Shown: positions 55,527 through 64,000 of the stretch, in pieces
How positions within the stretch are numbered: the stretch's first letter is position 1
Layout: every line of letters starts with the position of its first letter
DNA from: Epiperipatus broadwayi
Lineage: Eukaryota > Onychophora > Udeonychophora > Euonychophora > Peripatidae
Assembly (NCBI GenBank): GCA_028023455.1
Contig: JAQFVV010012416.1
Coordinates: 3,825,594-3,889,593, forward strand
Length of the DNA stretch: 64,000 nucleotides
Direction: 5' to 3'
Notes under the pieces: generated by a model
Databases searched by the model: none
What the model saw: the letters and a program-made list of their open reading frames with translations, nothing else
Told to the model about the DNA's origin: nothing
Program-made: the position numbers and the translations under genes

Positions 55527-57955
55527 TAAATGAACAGTTTAACCAAACCATCCCATTGCCACTCCACAAATCTCTACTCAACTATTATAATGAGTGTTCT
55601 CTCATACTTTCCACTACAGATAACTGTTTAAATCTATACACATTCCCTACATCATCACTATATGAACTATGTAAAGCACATGGCTGGTGGAAAACGATCC
55701 ATAAGATCCTCTTTCATCCAAATGAAAGATATCTTATCATTCAGTTCACAAACCAACAAGTTAAAGCTGCCTTTAGAAATAGTCACAAACTCCTAAACAA
55801 CAAATTTCTTGTCTACATTGACCTCAACCGCCCAGTTGTTTTAACAGGGCGAATTCAAAAATGTACCATGGACTTTGAAAAGGCAGACCTTCAGTGCCAC
55901 TTCAAAGATTATGTCACCATTACCAAATTTCAATACTTAGTAGCAGACAACGATGATTCCACAGTATACATCAACACTGCACAATTTCAGCTAGTTCTTA
56001 AAAAAGGAATTCCATCTCAATCAGTCCCATCTCTAATTCATCTTGGCGAATCTCCACTCAACATCATCTTTTGTGGCCTTCCACCCCAATGCTTCCATTG
56101 CAGGCAGAGAGGCCATCTAAAAAAAGATTGTCTAGAGAGAAAATGCATAATTTGTGGAGAGATTCGGTACAAATTCCACAAATGTGATAGCGATCAAAAA
56201 AATCAACATCTAACAAATGCATACCCAAGTCTCAAGCAACAATATATCACTAGCAATACCACAGATCACACTACATCATCATCAAAAATTCCTAATGATA
56301 AAACTTCCTTGGAAACAGAACAATTTCAACTCACTCCTGAACAGCTGCATACCAATGACAATTGCGTATCATCATCAGATACAGCAACAATCAGCCAAAC
56401 AGACATGGACACCGATGCTGAACAAAGCGACACTACAATGGCCAGCAACAGAATTCCACGTAAAAGAAAACATAAAAAAAAAACAATAGCTCTGAACAAT
56501 CACAAGAAAGTAGCAATAGCAATGAATGTGACAATCTTTGAGATGCAACAAAGACTAATATTCCCCCACCAAATAGACCTTGTGAAAAAAAAACGAAGAG
56601 ACCGTTCTCCAAAAGTCACAAGTTCATATAATCTCACAAATGAAACAAAAACAATAGACCAAGATAACAACATACAACTGATTGACCCTTTGTCTCAAAA
56701 TAAAGTGGCCTCATGTCAACATGAAAATGATAATGAACGCTTACTGATAGACTTATCTCCATCATTGTGGCCTATTCCTGAACCTATTCCACCAGACCTC
56801 AACTTATCTAAGAACCTAATACAATCTAAACCTTATCATCACCCCACCAATTTGATGCTGGAACAGAATATTATGGTCTTAGAAACTGGATCACATTCAA
56901 TCAGGCAAACTCTCCCACACGAGAGAGCAGTTTCACTATCAATGATGACTTTCAACATAACATCGATTAACGTCAGAGGCATGAACTCCCTTGGCAGAAT
57001 CCAAGCATTATCATTCTGGCTTAAGCATAATACACCTGATGTTCTTTGCCTCAATGAAACAAAACTTCACACACTATCTGACCTAAACATCATACAGAGA
57101 ATACAAAAATTTGGATACTTCCATTATTCCTTCTCCTCCTCTGCATCTGGTGGAGTAGCAATTCTTTTTAATAAAAAATCTAAAATAACCTTTTTCAAAA
57201 TAATTCATATAGACTCTAACTGCCTCATAGCCATTATACAGGTAAATGGATGGACACTTAACATAATAAATGTTTACATGACCAAAGCATCAGATATAAT
57301 CTATAGAATCATCCACACTATCAATGCGGTCCTAAGAACTAACCCTTTTCCTGCATTGATGTTGGGTGACTTTAATCATACATACGATTCTTTTGAAAGG
57401 AGTCACTTAAAATCACTGAGCAACACCTTTACAAGTGGAAGACAGCTTTTTGATGAGTCTGCCTTCTCATTCTATTCATCATGGTTTAAGTCCCTCATTG
57501 ATCTTTTATACTTCTCTCCTTCACTTGCTCCCTTCATTGAAGCTAACCTGTGGCCTGTTGTCTTTACGGACCACATGGCACTAGAGGTCCTTATCAGAAT
57601 TGTGGATAACACACATTCATATGGCAACATTCCACGAACAATGAGGATCCTCACAAAGGAATCTGCCACTATACAACTCATCTCTGAGATTTACATATCA
57701 TTCAACTCTGCTAATATAAACACACTTTCACCATGTGATAAATGGAATAACTTCATAAATATTCTACAATCACATATTTATAAATGCACTCAACATAATA
57801 AAGGTCCCCTCAAATTACTAAGTCAATTGGACAAGATAGCCGACACACTTAAACATTTGCCCATACAAAGGCAAAATATCCAAGAAATTACTCGCCTTAA
57901 ACTACAATACAAAGCTACACAACAATCCCTGGCTGAATACCTATCAATTAAATGA
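55496..57955 (+). CDS. LINE gag-like zinc-knuckle protein fused to APE endonuclease
   Basis: An open frame of 819 codons. Residues about 40-190 resemble an RRM-like ORF1 segment (LYELCKAHGWWKTIHKILFH). At about 199-212 CFHCRQRGHLKKDC is a perfect CX2CX4HX4C knuckle; a second, CIICGEIRYKFHKC, is atypical. From about residue 482 the APE endonuclease follows: NITSINVRGMNS, LCLNETKL, SGGVAILF, LMLGDFNHTYDS, SLIDLLYFSP and FTDHMALEVLI, so the catalytic N, E, D-N, D and D-H sites are present. A TGA at 57953 separates it from the RT. The apparent start is a GTG in the duplicated segment, so the real start was upstream. It would nick target DNA for target-primed reverse transcription. Confidence 0.85.
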   Translation: MFSHNQNHEIINEQFNQTIPLPLHKSLLNYYNECSLILSTTDNCLNLYTFPTSSLYELCKAHGWWKTIHKILFHPNERYLIIQFTNQQVKAAFRNSHKLLNNKFLVYIDLNRPVVLTGRIQKCTMDFEKADLQCHFKDYVTITKFQYLVADNDDSTVYINTAQFQLVLKKGIPSQSVPSLIHLGESPLNIIFCGLPPQCFHCRQRGHLKKDCLERKCIICGEIRYKFHKCDSDQKNQHLTNAYPSLKQQYITSNTTDHTTSSSKIPNDKTSLETEQFQLTPEQLHTNDNCVSSSDTATISQTDMDTDAEQSDTTMASNRIPRKRKHKKKTIALNNHKKVAIAMNVTIFEMQQRLIFPHQIDLVKKKRRDRSPKVTSSYNLTNETKTIDQDNNIQLIDPLSQNKVASCQHENDNERLLIDLSPSLWPIPEPIPPDLNLSKNLIQSKPYHHPTNLMLEQNIMVLETGSHSIRQTLPHERAVSLSMMTFNITSINVRGMNSLGRIQALSFWLKHNTPDVLCLNETKLHTLSDLNIIQRIQKFGYFHYSFSSSASGGVAILFNKKSKITFFKIIHIDSNCLIAIIQVNGWTLNIINVYMTKASDIIYRIIHTINAVLRTNPFPALMLGDFNHTYDSFERSHLKSLSNTFTSGRQLFDESAFSFYSSWFKSLIDLLYFSPSLAPFIEANLWPVVFTDHMALEVLIRIVDNTHSYGNIPRTMRILTKESATIQLISEIYISFNSANINTLSPCDKWNNFINILQSHIYKCTQHNKGPLKLLSQLDKIADTLKHLPIQRQNIQEITRLKLQYKATQQSLAEYLSIK

Positions 57956-58980
57956 GCACACAGTTACTTAGCATATCAACACTGCTGGACTCGAGGTTAC
58001 ATCAGATGGGCCTTAGGATCCAACCAACTAAACAAGGCACCCTCATTGATCAAGATACACAGTAAACAATATATCGGCCTCTCCATGCTTTCCAAAATAA
58101 GAGACTTTTACAAAAGAAAATTACAACCTATTGGTGTCATTAACATCCGTAGAGTTTTTGTTACTAACAACCCTATGGAACATAACATCACAGATGGTGA
58201 TATTCTTGACAAACTGCAATCACTCCCAGAAAGTGTCCATCCTGGCATGCATGGAATTCCCAGATTTCTACTTTTACACCTAAGAGCTTTTACTATCCCA
58301 GTAATCCACGGAATGATAGACCTTATCGCCACTGGAAGTCATCACCTAATAAACCTATGTCCCATCTCCATGGTACCCTTTTTAAAGAAGCATGATGTAC
58401 AACCAGATCTCAATAACCTGTGTCCTATCTCGATGATTCCTCTATTGACAAAGATCATCGAGAGCATCATTAAAGACAAGATTCAATATAACATAATTAA
58501 ACAATTTTCGTGCTATCAATTTGCAAAAAAAGGCACTTCGACATCTGACGCTGTCAGCCGCTTCAGACTTCTGGTTGATCATGTGCGGAGACAAAGGAAG
58601 TCCCGGCCATTGCAGTCCAACTTGATATAGCTGGGGCATTCGACTCCATGAGAATTGATGTTCTTCTCAGTGTTCTGGAACCGCTAAATGTACCACCCGT
58701 ATACATTCAAATGATTGAGAACCTTCTTTACAATCAGGAAGTGTTCTTGTCCCTAGATGGTCGCATTGCCCCGGGTTTTATGCCCTACATCTCCATCCCC
58801 CAAGGTTCTCCCCTGAGTGCACTTCTCTTTGCTGCCTATATCAATCCAATGCTGTTGAACATCGAGGCCACATTTTCTGGTATCGCTGTTCTGCTACTTA
58901 ATGAGAGCATCAATCACATCTCCTATATGGCTGATGTAGTTGTGTTTCTTTCATCCCATGTGAACTGGGTAAGCTAAAAC
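57956..58980 (+). pseudogene. LINE reverse transcriptase, frameshifted and catalytically damaged
   Basis: 58046-58630: VPFLKKHDVQPDLNNLCPIS, then KIIESIIKDK, with NLCPISM also present a little earlier, suggesting a local duplication. The usual RPIS is CPIS. A frameshift near 58600 precedes QLDIAGAFDSM (motif A, D and FD kept). 58648-58977 has ISIPQGSPLSALLFAAYINP (motif B) and SYMADVVVF, where the catalytic ADD is reduced to AD-V. The loss of the second Asp would abolish activity. Confidence 0.85.
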
Positions 58981-60260
58981 AACTTCTTGATCACCATGCC
59001 AAATTATCTGGTTTCCTTGTCAACCCAAAAAAATCAGCTATTTGGTCAATTCTTACTGGCCAGAAGATCTCTGGTGGATTTGAAGCAGCGCCACAGAAAT
59101 TTCTAGGATTTCACCTATCAAAAACACCCACGGTGATGCGTAAAGAGATACAGGACTCATTATTAGAGAAAATTGAAACCACAATCGCATCTTTGTCAAA
59201 AATATACCTTTCCCTATTTGGGAAAGTAGCCCTTTTAAATGCTCTCATTCTTCCAAAAATAATATACTATTTGGCAGGGTTCATCCCCACCAAGGTATTC
59301 ATCAACAAAGTAGAAACCGCCTGTAGAAAATTGTGTTGGGCGGGCCGATCACCCGTAATTAGCTTGAGAATCCTCCAAAAGCCCAAAACTTTAAATGGTC
59401 TCTCACTACACTCGCTAACTATATTTAACTTACAACGCATCCATAATGTACTCTACAACATCTTCAAGGAAAATGAACGTGCTCAATGCCCACTTCTGGA
59501 AAAGGACATTCAACCTACTGATCGGCCACCCCCCAGAGGACGTGCCTTGCTCCTTCAACAGCAGATCAACTTTATCTTTGATAACATCAAACCAACATCA
59601 ACCCTATTTCAAAGAAAACTTGCGTATTGGGAAGTGTTTGATCTTCTTGACCATCAAAAACAGAGGATCCCCAGCTGCCTTTCAATCAACATCCCTCGAA
59701 TGATAAGGATGACCAAGCTCTGGAAGTTGCCAACAAAAATCGTGGACTTCCTATTGAAATCGAACCTGCATGCCCTCCCAACAAATGCCTTCCTCCACTA
59801 TAAAAGGGGGCAAGATATTGACCCTAATTGCACATTGTGTCAAAGACAGGAAGAGACTATCGATCACTTCCTCTTCGAATGCACAACTTTGAACAATTTA
59901 AGAATTCATTTTCAACAAAACATGACAAGAAATCAAAATGAAATGAACCTCAACTTCCTCTTCGAATGCACAACTTTGAACAATTTAAGAATTCATTTTC
60001 AACAAAACATGACAAGAAATCAAAATGAAATGAACCTCAAGACAGCAATTGAAAAGGGCATATTCTCTGAGATCCGGCTTTCGGCCATAATTAACTTTTC
60101 TATCTGGGCATTGCGCTGTAAGCTGGTGTTCCAGGCTGAGACCTTGAATAATATATTCACAGCATTTTGCCAAATACTAAACAAGGAAAGGGATAGAGAT
60201 ATGCTCACTGCTGACCCCTTCACAGCTGCACAAACCTGGGACTCTATTGCAATTGGGTAG
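58981..60260 (+). pseudogene. LINE RT thumb and C-terminal zinc-knuckle region
   Basis: HHAKLSGFLVNPKKSAIWS and FLGFHLSK (58985-59130) continue the RT after another frameshift. The 375-aa frame from 59133 has KIYLSLFGKVALLNALILPK, LHALPTNAFLHYKRG and CTLCQRQEETIDHFLFEC, a CX2C...HX4C zinc-binding reverse-transcriptase tail. An 87-bp in-frame tandem duplication repeats 29 residues beginning FLFECTTLNN (first copy at about 59867, second at 59954). The tail is typical of the L1/Tx1 group. Confidence 0.85.
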
Positions 60261-60590
60261 AGCTCCCCGCAACTTTGCTGTTTATTGGGTGGTGGTTGCT
60301 TTTCATCATTTCATAAAACTCAAACACGGATATTAATACTACCTACTAACAGCATCTCGTTTTAATTTTCCCTGCTATGAACTTTAGACAAATTGGGTTT
60401 CTATGGTCTATTTTTGGAACAACAAACAAGTCACAAAAGTTTCCTGTGCAAACATTAACTCAAATATATCCTTTTTTTATTTGCATGCTATTTCATAATC
60501 ATTTACTTGTTTTTTACATTTTGGTCTGTATTTCTATGGTCTAAATGTACAATAAATTTGGTTTTTGAAAGATAAAAAACCTTTTAACAA
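60261..60590 (+). other. LINE 3' UTR with polyadenylation signal
   Basis: About 300 bp of non-coding sequence after the stop. AATAAA at 60551-60556 is followed by a short A-rich end near 60575. Confidence 0.6.
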
Positions 60591-60699
60591 TTTACCTAAA
60601 CCTATTTAAACATTCATTTTAATTATACATTATTTTAGATTCCTTATCTACTCCATTAATTCTATTTAAAGTAGGATTATATTTTTTTATATAAAAAAA

Positions 60700-61850
60700 A
60701 TTATTTCACCATCCTTTCCCTGTAATTTTTAACCCTTTCCAACATTTTAATATTAAATTCCTTATGACCTAAAACTTTACAATGTATGTAAATATTTGAA
60801 TTTTTGTCATATAAATGTTGTCTAAGTCTAGTTTTTAATATTCCCCTCCCTCTTACAATTTAAATATTCAATTAAATAAATTCCATTCATTTGTCAATTT
60901 CTATATTTTTGTAACATTAATTAAATTTCCTAAATTCAATTTCTTTTTATATAGTGGTTTAATAATTAACCTACTTTCCCCCTTGTATTAATTATTTATA
61001 CTTTTTATAATCTTTTTAATCTTCATAAAAGTATCTCTAGAAACATTATAACTATTATATATAAAATTGTTTACATCTTTCCCATTGTTTCTCTTCTTTA
61101 TTATTCTTTTAATATTTTTTTATTACATAGATAATTGTTTTTAATACCTTCCTCTTTTATATTACTAATTTCTTTTATAAATAATTTTTCTTCAGAACAT
61201 AAATTAATTGCTCTATTGATCCTGTTATTAATAATATTAATTTTATGTTCATATTCAATATCTGAATCCCAACTATTTAACAAACCATAAAAAATTTCTT
61301 TTCTGAATACACTTGTTTCAATAGCAACCTTACAATTCCTAATAACTTTTTTTATTATAACATCCATATAAGTAATTACATTATTTTTCTCTTTTTCCAT
61401 AGTAAAACTAATGCCATCATCAATTGAATTAACATACCTTACAAAACATTCAGATTTTCTATAATTGCCATTGAATACCAAAAAATAATCATCAACATAC
61501 CTAACACAAAAAACCGGCTTATATTTCGTAATACAAAAATATTTATCTTCATAATCATCCATAAAAATAGCAGCTAACAATCCACTCATACTATTCCTCA
61601 TACTCAATCCTTTACATTGTTTATAATATACCTCATTATATTTAAATATCACATCTTTACAACAAATATTTAACATATCATACAATTGATTACATTCCAT
61701 TTTTATACTTTTATTATTATCTTTAATATACCTATTCAATATTATATCAAATGCTTTATGTGGTACAATATTCGTGTACATACTACATATATAAAGTTTA
61801 ACAAAAAACACATTTTTATACTTATTTCCTCCTAAAAAAAAAAAAAATTA
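60700..61850 (-). pseudogene. PLE3 reverse transcriptase and GIY-YIG remnant
   Basis: The minus-strand ORF 61811-61101 (236 aa) starts in motif A: LYICSMYTNIVPHKAFDIIL, where the catalytic Asp before CSMYTNI reads Y. KGLSMRNSMSGLLAAIFMDD (motif B) and CVRYVDDYFLVF (motif C, YVDD intact) follow, then ITYMDVIIKK and ETSVFRKEIFYGLLNSWDSD. Downstream in broken frames (60840-60700) KTRLRQHLYDKNSNIYIH and KMLERVKNYRE match the GIY-YIG tail of PLE1. It is a close relative of PLE1, 5'-truncated. Confidence 0.85.
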
Positions 61851-62159
61851 AATTCTTTACAAAATCATATGAATTACTTACATTATTTACTTTTTTTATC
61901 ATATCCTACAACTTATTAAATATATAGATGTAATTAAGTAGCAGTAGTCATTAACAGCTCATTGATTAAGTAAAGTGAATCACATTAATACCACACACAA
62001 TTTCAATACAGTTTAATTCATAATATCTATTCTTTATTATAATCTATACTTTATAGGTAATATATATTGAATAAAAAATATTTTATTATATATTTATCTT
62101 TTTATTTGGAATTGAGCATCTTGATATAATTTTTAATTACAAACAGGTTAATATAATAA
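61851..62159. other. AT-rich non-coding stretch
   Basis: Nothing recognised. Confidence 0.4.
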
Positions 62160-62426
62160 TTAATCTAAATAAGCCAATAAATATCACATGATCACCATTT
62201 CTTATGTTTGCTTATAACTTTTACTAAAACAGGCAAAACTCTCCATACAGTATTGCTCTCAAATCCAAGGTTCCTCACTGACAAAGGCCACAAGCCAGAA
62301 ACTAGTCTTGGGATATTGGATGAGTAGGCACTATATGGAAATTTTATGCACAAACCTTCTGGCATCCATTGATTACTCTGGCTTGCATTGAGTGGCAATA
62401 CTGTATGAAGAGTTTTGCCTGTTTTA
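62160..62426. mobile_element. MITE family E, best-preserved copy
   Basis: The core 62225-62426 has perfect terminal pairing: TAAAACAGGCAAAACTCTCC and the mirror AGAGTTTTGCCTGTTTTA, with ACAGTATTGC / GCAATACTGT next inside. The left extension 62160-62224 (ATCACATGATCACCATTTCT) is the inverted form of the extension in the 2638 and 19503 copies. The middle carries ACTGACAAAGGCCACAAGCC and AACTAGTCTTGGGATATTGG. No ORF of meaning. Confidence 0.8.
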
Positions 62427-62430
62427 ATTT

Positions 62431-62610
62431 AAATAAGATTGAAACAAACAATATCTACAATTACTTAATTATCAACCTGGCTTCCACTTCTGATTGAGAC
62501 TTTTCAAAGTATAAAATTTTATATCTTGAAAAGGTCTCAATAAGAAATGAAAGCCTGGGTTAATAATTAAATAATTGTAAATATAATTAGTCATTGTTTC
62601 AATCTTATTT
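62431..62610. repeat. 180-bp palindrome
   Basis: AAATAAGATTGAAACAA ... TTATCAACCTGGCTTCCACT ... TTGAGACTTTTCAAAGTAT pairs with its mirror ending TTGTTTCAATCTTATTT. It directly abuts the MITE E copy, so one may have inserted beside the other. Confidence 0.75.
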
Positions 62611-62814
62611 ACACTGATTATTATATTAAGTATATATCTATAATAACAATGTGGACAAATAATTTTTATACTGAATATTTGACCATTGTATATATAAACA
62701 GGTTTTTTTTTTATCAATTCAAATTTATTATCTATTTCTTTCATTTCAGTTGGCTATTAGCCTTTTTCAGAGTGATATATTTTTTAATATTTTTCATATA
62801 TAATTTTTTAGTAA

Positions 62815-62990
62815 AATATTTTACTTTTATATCATTAGTTAAACCACTAAACATCACACTATCATAATTTTCTATGCTTACCCAAGCTGTTAAAACAGTA
62901 AAAGCTCCCCATATAGTAATGCACAAATGTTTTTGCATCCATTGATTACTATGGCTTGCACTGGAGGGCACCACTATATGAAGAGTTTTT
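62815..62990. mobile_element. MITE family E, diverged copy
   Basis: AACCACTAAACATCACACTA (inverted extension), AAAGCTCCCCATATAGTA and GATTACTATGGCTTGCACTG, then CACTATATGAAGAGTTTT. Same blocks as 62160-62426 with several deletions. Confidence 0.6.
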
Positions 62991-63715
62991 ATATGAGAGA
63001 TGCAAAAAATAAAATGAAAATGTTTGCTAAGTTGCAGTTTATGGATAATAAAAGAATAGCCAAAATAGTATTCAATTGGATTATGAGTAAAGGGAAGGCA
63101 ACAAGATGGGTAAGAGTAAGAAAGGTAATGTGGTATGCAAAAGATTTGGATAAAGAATGTATACCAGTATGCTTTACAAAAGATGGAATGATTGTGTTAG
63201 AAGGATTGTTGAGTGTTATAGTGGTAAGGAATGGCATAAAAGAATAAATACATTAATAAAGAATAAGGAGTTGGAAAGATGGAGAACTAGTATGGATAGT
63301 AGAAAGAGTTTAAATATATATAAAAGTAAACAGAACATTGGGTGTGAATTAATTTATGATAATAGCAAGGAAAGTAGTTTACTATTTAAAGCTCAAATGG
63401 GATTTTTAGCAACAAGAGAATATACACATAAATGGAAAAATATGGATGATTTAGTCTGCAAATTATGTAAGGAAGGCATAGAAAATATTAGGCATCTGTT
63501 AATTGAATGTAAATGCTTGAAAGCGGAAAGGGTTCAAATAATGAAGTTACGGAAGAATAAATATGAACAAAGTGTTTATACAGAAAATGAGTTATTGGTT
63601 TTTATGCTGGGTTTGGGGAAAGATAAGGGGGATCTAGATATAAAGGCTATAGAGTTGACAAAGATTATGTTGTGGAAATGGAATGGAGCAGATTATGGGA
63701 AAACATAGGGTGGAA
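62990..63715 (+). pseudogene. 5'-truncated LINE, RT C-terminal region
   Basis: Two frames. In 62990-63190 KNKMKMFAKLQFMDNKRIAK, then IVFNWIMSKGKATRW. In 63157-63708 (183-aa frame) WHKRINTLIKNKELERWRT, then FKAQMGFLATREYTHKWKN and CKLCKEGIENIRHLLIECKC, a CX2C...HX4C zinc-binding tail of LINE reverse transcriptases of the CR1/Jockey/Tx1 style. A frameshift near 63180 joins them. The 5' side starts directly after a MITE E copy. Related to the decayed 27590-27910. Confidence 0.7.
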
Positions 63716-64000
63716 AATGGAAAGGGAACGTAAAGTGGCTAACAGGTTTTTCTGGGCATAGTTGCTGAGATTCCTGACTCCATTTAAGGAGAAGTCACAA
63801 TGCATCACATCACCATTTTAAATCATTACTTTTATACTTCCTGTCTAGTTTGGTGCTGTGGCGCAGGGGCAGACCTGAAGCTCAAAGTTTATGGATCACA
63901 ATCCAGCCTTATTATTTGCAATATTCATAATTCTTATAAACACTCAAGTAATAAACCATCTGATCATTATTTAATTAATTTTAAATCACTAAGATATAAA
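63716..64000. other. 3' flank of LINE with a weak tRNA-like segment
   Basis: At about 63851-63905 GGTGCTGTGGCGCAGGGGC, then GGATCACAATCCAGCC, resembles a decayed tRNA-like head (A-box-like TGGCGCAGGGG). Nothing else is recognised before the window end. Confidence 0.35.

Larger units (their letters stand above)
54800..60590 (+). mobile_element. L1/Tx1-like LINE, near full length, inactivated
   Basis: The order is Asn/Thr-rich N-terminal region, RRM-like gag segment with zinc knuckle, APE endonuclease, reverse transcriptase, C-terminal zinc-knuckle region and 3' UTR with AATAAA at 60551-60556. It is inactivated by a 98-bp frameshifting duplication, stops at 57953, frameshifts near 58600 and 58970, and loss of a catalytic RT Asp. 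Boundaries are approximate; no target duplication was identified. Confidence 0.85.
54405..61850 (-). mobile_element. PLE3 (minus strand), apparently split by the LINE at 54800-60590
   Basis: The coding remnant lies at 60700-61811 and a hammerhead-like motif, which in PLE1 sits about 300-350 bp beyond the coding end, lies at 54412-54460. Subtracting the LINE leaves a matching gap of some 440 bp. The orientation of both parts is minus. The split is therefore inferred from order and distance, not from a visible empty site. No inverted partner copy was found. Confidence 0.55.

Noticed and set aside
62927-63247. 106-aa ORF taken as a separate protein
   Set aside because: Its first part is the upstream frame of the LINE C-terminus and its start lies in a MITE E copy; after about 63180 the real frame is the other one.

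Overview
This 64 kb window is AT-rich (I estimate roughly three quarters A+T, not counted) eukaryotic, almost certainly animal, DNA. It holds no convincing host gene, exon chain, rRNA or functional tRNA. It is a graveyard of mobile elements: Penelope-like elements (PLEs) with GIY-YIG domains, an L1/Tx1-like LINE, RTE-type LINE remnants, LTR elements, hAT and TA-target DNA transposons, many palindromic MITE/foldback elements, and tRNA-headed SINE-like units. This mix fits an invertebrate metazoan; I cannot name the species. Every coding region seen is broken.

Layout. 1-8.6 kb: the end of a TA-flanked DNA transposon, tRNA-like fragments, three MITEs and AT-rich filler. 8.9-10.2 kb: decayed RTE LINE. 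11.66-13.68 kb: a complete miniature LTR retrotransposon (TRIM) on the minus strand with LTRs, PBS-like site, polypurine tract and a 5-bp target duplication. 15.3-19.7 kb: palindromic MITEs, a tRNA-derived palindrome, an RTE remnant and a 500-bp hAT derivative with a perfect 8-bp target duplication. 20.8-23.2 kb: inverted-repeat units, one with a hammerhead-like core at its centre. 23.6-26.0 kb: PLE2, a mirror-image PLE ending on both sides in a tRNA-like/hammerhead-like tail, set next to an old LINE remnant. 30.0-30.7 and 38.8-39.3 kb: the same tail alone, again as head-to-head pairs. 31.2-37.0 kb: PLE1, also mirror-imaged, carrying a 2.6-kb TG...CA element in its 3' region. 39.7-40.4 kb: homopolymer-rich, possibly unreliable sequence. 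40.5-41.0 kb: a 540-bp palindrome. 41.2-45.4 kb: a 186-bp hammerhead-bearing unit present in tandem, one copy split by a 950-bp TA-target transposon and the next by a 2.86-kb TG...CA element. 54.4-61.9 kb: PLE3 (minus strand) apparently split by a 5.8-kb L1/Tx1-like LINE. 62.2-63.7 kb: MITEs and a 5'-truncated LINE C-terminus.

The unifying theme is self-cleaving-ribozyme-like (hammerhead) motifs attached to several unrelated repeat families, repeatedly arranged as head-to-head inverted copies that share the 3' end. The most unusual unit joins an RNA polymerase III tRNA-type promoter to a hammerhead-like core and occurs both at the ends of PLE2 and as free SINE-like pairs. All calls rest on reading the sequence by eye; no database search was made.
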